Positions 35,581 through 45,252 of a stretch of DNA of 64,000 bases are shown here, in pieces (positions within the stretch are counted from its first letter, which is position 1; each line of letters starts with the position of its first letter). A program made the translations under genes and the position numbers. Location of the stretch: positions 1 through 64,000 of the forward strand of contig NZ_JADMWW010000010.1 in the NCBI RefSeq assembly GCF_015548375.1, written 5' to 3'. The notes beneath the pieces are model-generated. The model was given only the letters and a program-made list of their open reading frames with translations. It was not told the DNA's origin and made no database searches. The stretch is from Collinsella aerofaciens. GTDB lineage: Bacteria > Actinomycetota > Coriobacteriia > Coriobacteriales > Coriobacteriaceae.

Positions 35581-35691
35581 CGCCGGTCACTCCTCTACAA
35601 CTCAAGTTGTCTAAACAAATAATAGCCGAATAGCGAGCCCATGCGCCGGACAACGCAGCTAGACTGCACCGTCCGGGCCACGTTACCCCAC

Positions 35692-36465
35692 TCAACTAAT
35701 CAAGCCATATGTTGCTTTCATCGTCTCGAGCAACTGCGCCATCGTTACGCCCGCAATCCCAATCTGTTTCAGATTGACGTCGCCCACCTCACAATCTTTA
35801 ACAAACGCAAGCATATCGTCCTTCAGCTCTCCGCGCAGGTCGACACCTTCCGACTCGCCAAGCAGCTGAGCAAGCCTCAGCGCATCACGTTTATGCTTTT
35901 TTACCTTCCTCGAATCAACGTTCTCCCCCGCTTCCCTTCTAGCTTTTAGGTCGAGATACGCCTTCGCTTTGAACGGAACAATGTATTCCGTACCCAGGAC
36001 CGAAACGCCGCCTACGGTCCGAATTCCCTGAAGGAGCAAGCTATAGTAAGCATCGTCCAACAAAATTGCCGAAAGACTGCTTATGTTTTCATCAACGTGA
36101 ATTGGCGCCACATCAATCCCCTCACGACCCTTTAGAAAGTCAGGGCACTTCCCGAAGAGTTCGATCATATGAGGGTAACCCGGCCTCTTAGGCTCTGTAA
36201 ACCGATAAAAACATGAGTCTTTGCCTTCGCCCCAGCCGCAGCGATAACCGCCATCACGCACCAAAGTCCATATAGCTTCTGCCGTCTGAGGCAACCGGTC
36301 ATCGGCGACAATTACCACATCAAAATCGTGAGTCGCCCTAAACGGAAGTCCCGCCTCCGCGAGCAAAATGTCGCATGCCGTGCCGCCGATAAGAGCATAC
36401 GATCCTGCAGCTTCTTGCATATGCTGCTGAAATTTTTGGAGACCTTCTACAGCGCTTCTTGCCAT
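35692..36465 (-). CDS. AbiEii/MNT-type nucleotidyltransferase (toxin candidate)
   Basis: 257 residues. The nucleotidyltransferase core YALIGGTACDILLAEAGLPF followed by THDFDVVIV gives the G-G...D-x-D catalytic pattern of MNT/AbiEii proteins. AbiEii-type toxins act by transferring nucleotides to target RNAs. The start overlaps the upstream partner by 19 bp, with AAAGGAA as SD. Less GC-rich than flanking genes. Could alternatively be a housekeeping-like nucleotidyltransferase, but the coupled wHTH gene argues for a type IV-like toxin-antitoxin pair. Confidence 0.7.
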   Translation of the reverse strand: MARSAVEGLQKFQQHMQEAAGSYALIGGTACDILLAEAGLPFRATHDFDVVIVADDRLPQTAEAIWTLVRDGGYRCGWGEGKDSCFYRFTEPKRPGYPHMIELFGKCPDFLKGREGIDVAPIHVDENISSLSAILLDDAYYSLLLQGIRTVGGVSVLGTEYIVPFKAKAYLDLKARREAGENVDSRKVKKHKRDALRLAQLLGESEGVDLRGELKDDMLAFVKDCEVGDVNLKQIGIAGVTMAQLLETMKATYGLIS

Positions 36466-37415
36466 GGATATTCCTTTCCAAACATGCGATCGACTTCGAG
36501 CTGAATTCGCTCATCGTCGATTGCCGCCAAAGATAGCGCAAGCGAAATGTCGTCGACACGGGAGGAACCGGCAAACACGGGCGCATAGCGCCACACTTGG
36601 ATCATCGCCGTTTCGTTATCCGGCAACTCCCCGTCTGCGACTTCGAGGTCGCTCAGTTTACGCCATGCACTTCTTAAGACGGCCTTTTGTTCCATGCCCG
36701 GTGCAGCGAGCATGGAACGCGCGGCGAGCGCCGTCTCCCCGGCGTCAACAAGACAGTCAATCTGCGGTGTCTTCCTTGCAAAAAAGACCTTCGAGACAGG
36801 CGAGGAGAGCTCTGTCATGTGCTCGCTAAGCAGAAGATCAACGGCAACAGGGAGCACGACAACACGTCGCTCGCAACGCTCGCGCCTCGCGAGCCCCCTG
36901 TCGACAAGCTCGGTTATGGCCTCACTCGCGCGGCTTGCCGAAATCCCAAGCGCGCGACAAAGGTCATAGGGGCGATATGGCTCCTGGGCTGCTCCCCAGA
37001 TTGCGGCAGCCTGTGCGTTGGGTGACATCTTGGTCGCGTGATTGCGAAACCAGGCACCGCCCCTCTCCGTGCAGGCTGTGCCCATAAATGGAAGAAAAGC
37101 CTGTCTACCTTGGCAGACAAAGGGAATCCCTTGTGCGACCAATGCTTTGCGCTGACGCGCATCGGCATCAGGAAACGAAACGACAACAGGAGTCTCCGCG
37201 CGTAAGGCTAGCTGACTATAGACTCTCTTAGCCTCGGGAAGCCCGACGCCAGTAGGCAAACTTGCAAGCAAAAACGAAAAACCGTTTGCGTCAACAGCGC
37301 GGACCTCAATCGCCCGCAGATGCAGCGGCAAGTGTGCGGATCCAGGCCAAGTTTTGGTCTTGGCGGAGAGGCCTAATGCTTCTTGTAGGTAGATTAGCGC
37401 TTCGTTCATTTCCAT
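36447..37415 (-). CDS. AbiEi-like winged-helix partner (antitoxin candidate)
   Basis: 322 residues from MEMNEAL. A winged-helix segment PYRPYDLCRALGISASRASE...ELVDRGLARRE lies near residue 145, in the middle of the protein, whereas classical AbiEi has it at the N-terminus. The C-terminal third (DDISLALSLAAIDDERIQLEVDRMF) is typical of partners that sit beside nucleotidyltransferases. An in-frame extension upstream to 37664 exists, but an extended AT-rich promoter (TATAAT at about 37446-37451) lies between, so the short start is chosen; SD is weak. Confidence 0.6.
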   Translation of the reverse strand: MEMNEALIYLQEALGLSAKTKTWPGSAHLPLHLRAIEVRAVDANGFSFLLASLPTGVGLPEAKRVYSQLALRAETPVVVSFPDADARQRKALVAQGIPFVCQGRQAFLPFMGTACTERGGAWFRNHATKMSPNAQAAAIWGAAQEPYRPYDLCRALGISASRASEAITELVDRGLARRERCERRVVVLPVAVDLLLSEHMTELSSPVSKVFFARKTPQIDCLVDAGETALAARSMLAAPGMEQKAVLRSAWRKLSDLEVADGELPDNETAMIQVWRYAPVFAGSSRVDDISLALSLAAIDDERIQLEVDRMFGKEYPWQEAL

Positions 37416-37791
37416 CGTTTTCGCTTGGTTCCAGTTTAAATTGGAATTATACATAATTTTCGGAATTAACGAGATTCCTTTCGTGCATAAGTCCATTATT
37501 TGCGTTTTCAGAATATCCCGGATCAGCGGATGATTCGGGATACAATCGTTACAGGAAACGACGCACCCTGCGTAAGTGTTCGAAAGCGCGGGCGACCAGT
37601 TTCCGGTGTTGTTAAATGTCCGGACTCCGAACCACGGGCATTTCAATTTGCACGCGCGGCGCAAATGCCTTCTACCGTCCGCACCGCGCGTGCGCCTACG
37701 GACCTTAAACTGAACCTTATAAGAGTCAAGAAACGCGATGACGAACGTACCCGCATCGGACGGTGGAGCCTGGCTGCGTTATCCCAAAAAG

Positions 37792-37827
37792 AACGGGGCA
37801 GACTCCAGTGCGGAGTCTGCCCCGAAA
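37792..37827 (-). terminator. Terminator downstream of the orphan pilin fragment
   Basis: GGGGCAGACTCC / GGAGTCTGCCCC stem followed by TTCTTTTT on the minus strand. The region 37452-37791 holds no gene I can support. Confidence 0.85.
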
Positions 37828-37924
37828 AGAGAATGGCAAAGCAAGAACGTCGATGGACGAGAAAAGTGTCCGCAAGTCTCATGGCCATCACATCCCACCT
37901 GCCAAAGGGATGGGTGAGTGAGCG

Positions 37925-38341
37925 TTACTCCTGCTCGGACTCCTCAGCCTGCTTACGGCTGCGGATGAGGTGTGCCACGCCGATGCACAGCACTGCGCTG
38001 CCAGCGATCCAAGTGAAGGTCACGCCGTTAAGACCGGTCAGCGGGAGGCCGGAGCCTTTCTTGTTCTTGACGGTAAGGGTAACGGTGCCGCCACCAGAAG
38101 AGGAATTGGTGACGAGACCAGAACCATTCTTGGATGTGGTCACCGTCAACGTATTCTCGCCCTCATTCTGATTAAGACCCGTGGCAGTAATGGTGAACGT
38201 GAATTTGGGCACGGTGTTATAGCCGGAGAGCGTATGGGTCTCCTCGACCGTGTAAGCGCCAGCATCGAGGCCCTTGACGCTGATTTCGCCCTTATCATCA
38301 GTCGTAAAATCATAAGCAGTATTGCCCAAAGAACCGTTCAC
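37925..38341 (-). pseudogene. Orphan 3' fragment of an LPLTG pilin gene
   Basis: Encodes the last ~138 residues of a pilin: a SpaA-like isopeptide domain with the E-box-type YTVEETHTLSGYN, a Gly/Ser linker, the sorting signal GLPLTGLNG, a hydrophobic span and a basic tail. There is no signal peptide. A TAA stop immediately precedes the first GTG, and the sequence upstream (38342-38590) does not continue a pilin. Its terminator is intact. It may be a relic or a silent cassette able to recombine with the intact pilin genes 2-7 kb away. Confidence 0.75.
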
Positions 38342-38591
38342 TTAGACATACTGGGCGCCGGCGCCCTCGTCGATTCCCTTGGAAGAGGTGCCGGGCGGAG
38401 AGCGGAGCATGGCCACCGGACCCACCGAAACACATCTCCACCGTTCCTTCAACTGGGAAAATGCCGCCCCGGAGCCCGGGAGGGACCCCGGGGGCTTTCG
38501 GCTAACTGCGGGAACGGCCTATCCGCTCAGTATGTTCAGCTGAGATCAGAAATCAACCGGAGAAATCGACCCTACTAAAAGGAGGCCGTAT

Positions 38592-38654
38592 ATGAAGACT
38601 GTATATCCCTTTTGCCTCCATATACACAAGAAGCGCCCCTCGGGGCGCTTCTGA
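38592..38654 (+). CDS. Possible 20-residue peptide with strong SD
   Basis: ATG at 38592 is preceded 7 nt upstream by AAAAGGAGG. The frame reads MKTVYPFCLH... and stops at 38654 inside a GC hairpin (38629-38652). No plus-strand gene follows, so it is not an obvious leader peptide. May be chance. Confidence 0.25.
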   Translation: MKTVYPFCLHIHKKRPSGRF

Positions 38655-38691
38655 GAGGCTCCCCCCTAGGATGGACCCCAGGGGGAGCCTA
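38655..38691. terminator. Hairpin cluster beside the GH4 remnant
   Basis: AGGCTCCCCC / GGGGGAGCCT arms; directly preceded by a second stem AGAAGCGCCCC / GGGGCGCTTCT (38629-38652). Confidence 0.6.
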
Positions 38692-38744
38692 TGGACCTCA
38701 AAGGCCGCTGCGAACCGTTCGCAGTCGGGCCGTCGAAGGCCTCG

Positions 38745-39095
38745 TTACTTAAGCTCAGGCCAGAAATCCTTGTTGGCCTCGATCATGTCGTCGAGAATCT
38801 CCTTGGCGACCGTCATGGACGGCACGGTCTTGTTGAGCGTGAACGCCTTGAGCGCCTTCTCATACGAACCCTCGATGCACGCCTCGACCACGAGCTTCTC
38901 GGAGTTGAGCTGCTGCATCATGAGGCCCTGCTGGAACAGCGGGATGTTGTCGCGCGAGATGACCTCGGGGCCGTTCTTGCCGATGTAGGCGGGAAGCTCG
39001 ACCATCGCGTCGTACGGCATGTTCGGGATAGCGCCGCGGTTCTGGCAAATGACCAGGAAGCGAGCGAAGGCGCTGCACTTCGAGCGATATTGAGC
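38745..39095 (-). pseudogene. C-terminal remnant of a glycoside hydrolase family 4 6-phospho-glucosidase
   Basis: About 115 residues matching the end of GH4 enzymes: RFLVICQNRGAIPNMPYDAM, VELPAYIGKNGPEVI and FTLNKTVPSMTVAKEILDDM, ending ANKDFWPELK. The NAD-binding N-terminus and catalytic Cys/His are absent. The frame continues upstream only into the out-of-frame end of the sortase gene, so this is a 5'-truncated relic left by a deletion or insertion. Confidence 0.8.
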
Positions 39096-39108
39096 ACCAA
39101 TGCAGGCG

Positions 39109-40248
39109 CTACCGCAGGTGTCGCCCGCGATACTCGGGTGAATAAGCATCGGAATCGGGGGAAGCCGAGGAGGCTGAAGCAGAGGAGGCGAAGGGGGCCG
39201 CAGGCCTGGAGGCTCCCACGGCCCACCCGTTTCCGCCATCGCCACCAGCCGCGTCGGCGTCCAGCGTCACCGCGGCGGCAACGGCGGCACGCTGCGCCGC
39301 GCGCCGCTTCTTGCGCACGCGCCCGGCCACAACGAGACCCACAACAATCGCCAGCAGCGCGCCCAGAACGCCCAGCGCCACCGCGGTGGTGTTGATGCCC
39401 TGCGCGTCCTCGGGCACGGGGACCTCATCCGGAATGCTTGCACGCACACCCGATACCAGCAGGCGGTGCGAGTTCACGCCGTAGGGCGTGCAGGTCATGA
39501 GCGTCACGCGGTCCTCGCCGGCGGTCACGCGCAGCTTGGAATCGTCGTCGGGCTCAATCACGTCTATGCGGTCGATCTTGTAACCCAGCTCCTCGCCCAT
39601 CACCTCGATGTAGAACGAGTCGCCCACCTGCAGCTCATCCAAGCGCGTGAACAGGAGCGAGCCCGGCACGCCACGGTGACCGGTGAGCACGGCATGCGTG
39701 CTCTCGCCGCCCACGGGCAGCGACGTTCCGTACAGGTGGCCGGCGCCCGCGGCGAGCACCTCGGTGGAGGTGCCGTGGTACACGGGCAGATTCACGTCGA
39801 TCTTGGGGATACGCACCGAGCACATAAGGCCCGATCCCGCGTTAAGGAGTCCCTGGTAGGTGGTATCTTGCGAGGCGATGGAATCCTCAGAGCCAGAGGC
39901 GGTGGAGGCGCCAGAGGTGTTTCCAAACGGGTCCACGACCTCGCCGATAACGTCCTGACCGCCGGCAGCCAGCTGCTCGTTATAGGCGCGAGCGGCCGCG
40001 AGGGCCTCCTCCGCTTGCGGATAGGGCCAGCCATCCACGGTGTTTTGCGCAGCGGTAACGGCGGCAGTTTGCTCGGCCTGGGACATGGCGCGCAGGACGA
40101 GGGGCGTGGCCACGATAACAAAGCCGGCGGCAAAGCACAGAAGGGAAAGCAGGCGCAGGACGAGGGGCGGTTTACGCCGGCTGGTGGAAGCCGGGTTCGA
40201 ACCGCCCCTCGGCGTGCGCATCGTCGATACGGGCTTGATTGCCTTCAT
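39109..40248 (-). CDS. Class C sortase (second), pilus assembly
   Basis: 379 residues. N-terminal membrane helix LVLRLLSLLCFAAGFVIVAT near 28-48, catalytic His in VLTGHRGVPG, Cys253 in TLMTCTPYGV, Arg in NSHRLLVSG, and a second membrane helix near 285-305. An unusually long Ala/Ser-rich C-terminal tail ends at the junction with the GH4 remnant and may have been altered there. Start 40248 has GGAGGTG 6 nt upstream. It follows the backbone pilin by 165 bp, so it probably polymerises that pilus. Confidence 0.92.
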   Translation of the reverse strand: MKAIKPVSTMRTPRGGSNPASTSRRKPPLVLRLLSLLCFAAGFVIVATPLVLRAMSQAEQTAAVTAAQNTVDGWPYPQAEEALAAARAYNEQLAAGGQDVIGEVVDPFGNTSGASTASGSEDSIASQDTTYQGLLNAGSGLMCSVRIPKIDVNLPVYHGTSTEVLAAGAGHLYGTSLPVGGESTHAVLTGHRGVPGSLLFTRLDELQVGDSFYIEVMGEELGYKIDRIDVIEPDDDSKLRVTAGEDRVTLMTCTPYGVNSHRLLVSGVRASIPDEVPVPEDAQGINTTAVALGVLGALLAIVVGLVVAGRVRKKRRAAQRAAVAAAVTLDADAAGGDGGNGWAVGASRPAAPFASSASASSASPDSDAYSPEYRGRHLR

Positions 40249-40413
40249 GTGGTTCACCTCCGGGGGTGTGGGTGCGAGGACACGGTTAATGCACCACACC
40301 CCGCCGCGGGTCCAAGCGCGACGGGGTGCGGCGAAAGGGAATGTGAGAACGCGGCGCACGGGCGCTGATAGGAGACGACGATCGCCCGCTCGCCGCGTCA
40401 TCAAGCTAGGGGA

Positions 40414-42174
40414 TTAAGAGCGCATACGTGCACTCAGGGCGAAGGCGGCGCCAGCAGCCATGAGCAGCACGCCCACGGTGATGAAGACCTTGATGCCCAG
40501 GTCACCGGTCAAGGGCAGCTCGGTGAGGTTCTTGGCGTTCTTAACCGTAGCCTGGCCATCGCTGGTCCCAACGGAGATACGATCATCGCCGGTTTTCTTG
40601 CTGTAAGACACGGTTGCAGTTTCAGGCGTCCCAGAGAAGGTAGCACCAATAGTGAAGGTAAAGTCAGGCAGGCCAATGTTGGTATAACCGGTCGGAGCCT
40701 TGATCTCGTAGACGTGGTAGGTGCCAGCAGGCAGACCGGACATGGCGATCTTGCCGTTACCATCGGTGGTGAACACATCATCGGCTGCATCGGCATTGGG
40801 CTTGTCAGTAGTGAGATTCTTCCAGACCTTGGTCTCGGTGTCTTGGGTCATGAACGTCTCGGTGCTACCGTTCACGCGGGCAATCGCGAACTTAGCACCA
40901 GAAAGCTCTTTTTTGCCAGCCATGTCGGTCTTCAGGATACCGAACTTGTAGGTGTAGACACGAACCTCGGGACCGGGAATCCTGGTGAACTTGTTATCAG
41001 GCGTGTGGGAGTACTCGAGCTCGACAGAGTTGGGGTTGCCCACGGAAGCGATGGTCGCGTCCTTGTTGACGGTAGCCTCGAACTCAACGGTCACAGTTGC
41101 GCCCTCGAGAATGCCATCGGTAGAGGAGGTAGAGCCAGCTGCCTTGTTAACGTAGTTGGCCAGGTCGATGGTGGTCACCTTACCGCCAGCATACTCGGCG
41201 TTGTAGCCTTTCTGATCCTCGGTAAGGGCATAGAAGTCAGAAGAAACGGCATAGTCTTTATCGGTCAGGGTAACTGTATCAGTACCCTTGGTGAGTTTAA
41301 CGGACTTCACAGAGCTCACGTCAACCGTCAAACCCTTGGATGCGGTATCGATAAGCTTAAACACACGGGGTGGAGTGGTCATGTCGTAGCCGGTGTAGGT
41401 CGGAATGACGGAGCTGAGCTCATACTTCACAACACCACCGATACGGGCGTCAGCTTTGGTGCCGCCAGTAACAGTGCCGCTAACAGACTCGGTGATCTTC
41501 TTGTCAACGGTCGGCACGTTCATCTTCAGGATAACCTGGCCCCAGGTCGAAGTCTGGTCGTAGCCATCGAGCTTCGTGGCTACGATTATGGGAATAGACT
41601 GCGTCGTCGGATCAGCAGAGGTGTCCTTCAGGAACCAAAGGCCCTGTTCACAGGTATTCTCGGAACCGGTGGCGCTGCTCTTGAAATCAGCCTTATCAGC
41701 ATTAGGCGCGTCGTCCTCGGCGAGCTTCTTGGAGAGCGTCGTGGCGAAAGTGCGCAGCGCAGACGCGTCTCCACCCCACGGATCGTTCGGCTCGCTGAGG
41801 TCCTTGAAGACGTTGGCAACCAGGTAACCGATCGGGTTGTTGTCTGTGCCGCCCGGAGTATAGTAGTTGCCGTCTGCCTTGTACGCTTTGAGCTGGTCCT
41901 TGGTCATCGAAGCTTCGATCTCGTCCACAAGATTATCATTGGTGTCGATGAGGAACGTGAGGTTATTGTTGGCATCCGTGTCAATGTTCTTCAATGAAGC
42001 GAGCTTCCAGCCGGAGAGCGTGTGCTCAACGCTATCGTTCTCAGCGTTCGTAATCTTGATGGTTCCCTGTGCGGGATCCGCAGCCTTGGCCACAGGCGCT
42101 CCACCCAACAGGCCGGTTACGGCGATCGCTACGGCGGCGGCGCCGGCGATCAGCTTTTGTACGAATCGGTTCAT
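40414..42174 (-). CDS. Sortase-dependent backbone pilin
   Basis: 586 residues. Signal peptide (MNRFVQKLIAGAAAVAIAVT...AKA), an FctA/SpaA-type body, a candidate pilin-motif lysine in VILKMNVPTVDKKI near 220, an E-box YHVYEIKAPTGYTNIG near 500 for the intramolecular isopeptide bond, the sorting signal LPLTG near 553, a membrane span and a basic tail. RBS AAAGGGG before ATG 42174. It lies 39 bp after the tip gene and before the sortase, the standard order of a two-subunit pilus operon. Confidence 0.92.
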   Translation of the reverse strand: MNRFVQKLIAGAAAVAIAVTGLLGGAPVAKAADPAQGTIKITNAENDSVEHTLSGWKLASLKNIDTDANNNLTFLIDTNDNLVDEIEASMTKDQLKAYKADGNYYTPGGTDNNPIGYLVANVFKDLSEPNDPWGGDASALRTFATTLSKKLAEDDAPNADKADFKSSATGSENTCEQGLWFLKDTSADPTTQSIPIIVATKLDGYDQTSTWGQVILKMNVPTVDKKITESVSGTVTGGTKADARIGGVVKYELSSVIPTYTGYDMTTPPRVFKLIDTASKGLTVDVSSVKSVKLTKGTDTVTLTDKDYAVSSDFYALTEDQKGYNAEYAGGKVTTIDLANYVNKAAGSTSSTDGILEGATVTVEFEATVNKDATIASVGNPNSVELEYSHTPDNKFTRIPGPEVRVYTYKFGILKTDMAGKKELSGAKFAIARVNGSTETFMTQDTETKVWKNLTTDKPNADAADDVFTTDGNGKIAMSGLPAGTYHVYEIKAPTGYTNIGLPDFTFTIGATFSGTPETATVSYSKKTGDDRISVGTSDGQATVKNAKNLTELPLTGDLGIKVFITVGVLLMAAGAAFALSARMRS

Positions 42175-42213
42175 GATTCCCCTTTCAGAAATGAGCCCGA
42201 CATTCATAAACAT

Positions 42214-45200
42214 CTATCTACCAGCGCCATCGGACGGGTCGTCCTGGCGGCGCTTTGTAACGAACCAATACGCTCCCGCAGCGATGCCGCTCAGAAGCAT
42301 GAGACCGGCGCCCACGAGGAGCATGGAGTTTTCGGTCCAACCCGCGCCGGTGAGCGGGAGGTCCGTGAGAACTTTCACGTTGGTGAAGGTGGAGGCAGGG
42401 ATGGCGTTGGGCGCGTCGACGGTGCCGATGTCCTTATTAACGGTGTTGCCCATGTCGTCCTTCACCTGCGTGACCGTGGTGGAGGTGGTGAGGCCGGAGT
42501 ACTTGCCGGCGTCATTCAGCTTGGCCTTCACCGTGACGGCCACCTGGTACTCGGCCTTGGAGTAGCGGAGCTTGTCGATGGCGCCGGTGGTAGGCGTGAC
42601 CTCCTTCACCGTGTAGGTATAGGTCTTGGCGCCAGTCGGGTTCGAAGCGTCGTTCGTGGCGAGGTGCTTTTTGGAGAACGAGATTTTGCCAAAATATGCC
42701 ACGATGTCGTTGACCTTGGTGGAGTCTGCGGGAGCGACGGAAATAGGCTTCGGGCCAGGCTTAGGCGCGCTATCCTTATTTGGCCCCGTAGCCTCGATGC
42801 TGAAGTCGAACGCAACGTAGTTACCGTTGGAATCCTTCGGCCAATCCGTATTACGGACGGACTTAATCACCGGGATTTCCACGGACGTAACGGAGCACGA
42901 GTCGGAGATGTAGACGTTGCTCCCGTCAATCGTCGGTTTCTTGCCCTCGGTCCACGCAATGGAGCCATCCGTGCTGGACACCGTGAACTCGTAGACCGTC
43001 GAGTTCTTCTCGTAGCCAAACGGAGCCTGGATCTCAACAAGCGTGTACGTACCCGGCAGCAGGCCCTCGAGCTTGAACTTGCCAGACGTGCCATCAATGT
43101 CTTTCCACGTGATCTCACCCGAATCCGACTGATCGCTCACGGTCCAGGACTGGTTAACGTCCGTACCATCGGCGTCCTTGGTCTTGGTGAGCTTCCACTC
43201 AGAACCAGCCAAAGGAGTGTGTCCTGCGTCGCCCTCCGCCACCTTGGTCCAAAACACCGTACCGGTAATCTTGGCGTTGGGGATGGCGCTCTGCGGACGT
43301 GAAACCTCATTGCCGTTGGCGTCCACGTTGCCCACAAGGTTGAGTTCATCGCCCGTGTGGAACATCTTCGAGGTATAGATCGCATTGGAAAGCTCGTAGC
43401 CCTCCGGCGCCTTAGTCTCGCGAATGTAGTACGTGAAGTAGTCTTTGTCATCAGGGTTGCCAATATTGGCCTTCTGGTTCAGGTAGTTGAACTGAATGGT
43501 GCCAACGGCAGGATCGGAGTCATTCTTGCCGTTATCCACAATGGAGACGATACGTTTCTCATCCTTCCGTGCATTGTCCTCAGTCGCGTAGATGGCCCAC
43601 TCGGAACCCGCGAGCGGTTTGTCGTCCGCCGCATCGACCTTGCTCCACGCAACGGCGGAGCCGCCGGGCGTGTAGGTACCGGACCACGGGAAGTTGTGAC
43701 GCTCCTGGTCCATGTCGATGACGGAAGCCGAGTTACCCTCACCAAATTGTGCGGCAACCTTCGGGCTGTTCATTGAGAAATCGACACCCACATAAACGCG
43801 ACCGTTGGTGGTCACATGGTCGTCGAAGCTTCCGTTGGGTACAAGGATGCTGCCGATCATAGCCGCCGCAGGATCGTCGTCAGTCCACTTGGCACCAGTG
43901 GCTGCGCCATCGTATTCCCAGTCCGCGCGGTCCTCTCCCGCGATGCCGCCCCGAATGGTAAGGCTTTGCGTATCAACAAAGTTCCATATGACGGATTGAG
44001 AAGCCGTCGCGTATGCCTTGCCCTCCGCCGTGCCGGAATATCGAGTTTCGTAATAACGCGAAATCTCGGTGCCGTTCCACCAAAAGCGCCAGCCATTGTG
44101 AAACTCAATATTCGAAGATCCGGTAACGTTCACAACAACCGAGGCGCCATCTGGAATGCCCTCGAATGCGAAATCAACGCCACGATAATACTCGTTGTTG
44201 TATGTATTGCTCAGCTCAGAAGCATCGATGGTGAACACCTGCTGCATAGAGGTGTTGTCACCCTTAAACGTGATAAGACGCTCGCTATTCTTGAATTGCT
44301 TACTATTGAGCGACGTATCGGCGCAGTCCTCATTGATGGTCTTATCCGACCCATCAAACACCAGGCCATAGCTATAATCCGTATTGTTGTACTTGTTGAT
44401 GATGTAGCGGTTGTCCTTATCGCACGCCGGAGCAACGCCGTAGCTCACTTTGCCCGTCTTCGCAAACGAATTCAGCTGATTAGAAAGCGTGTTGAGATAG
44501 CCCGTCTCTCCGCTGTAATTCGAATAATCCTTGCCATTAATGTCCTTGAGGAAGTTAACTTGGTTGAACAGAGTACTGTCCTGAGCGTTCTCGCCCGCGT
44601 ACCAATAACCCTGGGTTTTCACCACAGACTGGCGCCCGTTATTAGTATTCCAATAGGTAATGGGACCGGCGATCTTCGCGGTGTAGTCATAGCCAGCGGA
44701 GTCAGCCGTTCTCGCTTTGCCGACCCAAGCGCCTTTGTTCCAAGCGCCAACGGTAGTCTTCCCCGGCAAGTCGCCGCTGTAACCAACGCTCATGTTGGTG
44801 ATCGCACTGTCGATTCCAGCCACCGCAAGCACGGTGCTGCCGTCGACAGGACGGAACTGGGAACCAAAACCAACGGTGCCAAAGCGGAAACCAGCGCCAA
44901 TACCTTCATAGGGCCAGCTCTCTTTGAGTGGATTCATGGCAAGCTTGCCACGGACCACGGTAAGGCCCTCCGCCTCAGCGGCATATGAGCCGGCGGGGGC
45001 GTTGCTCGCATCAAGAGTTTTAGTGTTGCTCGGTTTACCACCGATGTACATGTCGCGGCCGACGTAGGTGGCCACGCCGGGATCGGGGGTAGAGACATCG
45101 ATATTCGTACCGATGCCGATAGGCGTGGGCTTGTAGATGCCCTTGTTCACAGTGGTAGCCGCGCTCGCAGAGGTGGCCGCGCTGAACGGGGACAGCAGCG

Positions 45201-45252
45201 TGCTTGCAACGAGAACAGTTGCCATAAAGCTACATGCGGCGAACTTCTTCAC
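42214..45252 (-). CDS. Large LPLTG pilus tip adhesin
   Basis: 1,012 residues. Signal peptide MKKFAACSFMATVLVASTLL...ASA, then a ~450-residue choice-of-anchor-A-like beta domain, three SpaA-like repeats (E-boxes YYIRETKAPEGYEL, YTLVEIQAPFGYEK and a third before the end), LPLTG near 965, membrane span and basic tail. The start chosen is GTG 45252, whose last two bases form the TGA stop of the small secreted-peptide gene (GTGA coupling); GTG 45261 is an alternative. Expected to sit at the pilus tip and bind host or mucus ligands. Confidence 0.88.
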   Translation of the reverse strand: MKKFAACSFMATVLVASTLLSPFSAATSASAATTVNKGIYKPTPIGIGTNIDVSTPDPGVATYVGRDMYIGGKPSNTKTLDASNAPAGSYAAEAEGLTVVRGKLAMNPLKESWPYEGIGAGFRFGTVGFGSQFRPVDGSTVLAVAGIDSAITNMSVGYSGDLPGKTTVGAWNKGAWVGKARTADSAGYDYTAKIAGPITYWNTNNGRQSVVKTQGYWYAGENAQDSTLFNQVNFLKDINGKDYSNYSGETGYLNTLSNQLNSFAKTGKVSYGVAPACDKDNRYIINKYNNTDYSYGLVFDGSDKTINEDCADTSLNSKQFKNSERLITFKGDNTSMQQVFTIDASELSNTYNNEYYRGVDFAFEGIPDGASVVVNVTGSSNIEFHNGWRFWWNGTEISRYYETRYSGTAEGKAYATASQSVIWNFVDTQSLTIRGGIAGEDRADWEYDGAATGAKWTDDDPAAAMIGSILVPNGSFDDHVTTNGRVYVGVDFSMNSPKVAAQFGEGNSASVIDMDQERHNFPWSGTYTPGGSAVAWSKVDAADDKPLAGSEWAIYATEDNARKDEKRIVSIVDNGKNDSDPAVGTIQFNYLNQKANIGNPDDKDYFTYYIRETKAPEGYELSNAIYTSKMFHTGDELNLVGNVDANGNEVSRPQSAIPNAKITGTVFWTKVAEGDAGHTPLAGSEWKLTKTKDADGTDVNQSWTVSDQSDSGEITWKDIDGTSGKFKLEGLLPGTYTLVEIQAPFGYEKNSTVYEFTVSSTDGSIAWTEGKKPTIDGSNVYISDSCSVTSVEIPVIKSVRNTDWPKDSNGNYVAFDFSIEATGPNKDSAPKPGPKPISVAPADSTKVNDIVAYFGKISFSKKHLATNDASNPTGAKTYTYTVKEVTPTTGAIDKLRYSKAEYQVAVTVKAKLNDAGKYSGLTTSTTVTQVKDDMGNTVNKDIGTVDAPNAIPASTFTNVKVLTDLPLTGAGWTENSMLLVGAGLMLLSGIAAGAYWFVTKRRQDDPSDGAGR

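Noticed and set aside
37500-38171. 223-codon plus-strand frame over the pilin fragment
   Set aside because: Antisense to the LPLTG-coding region and across its terminator.
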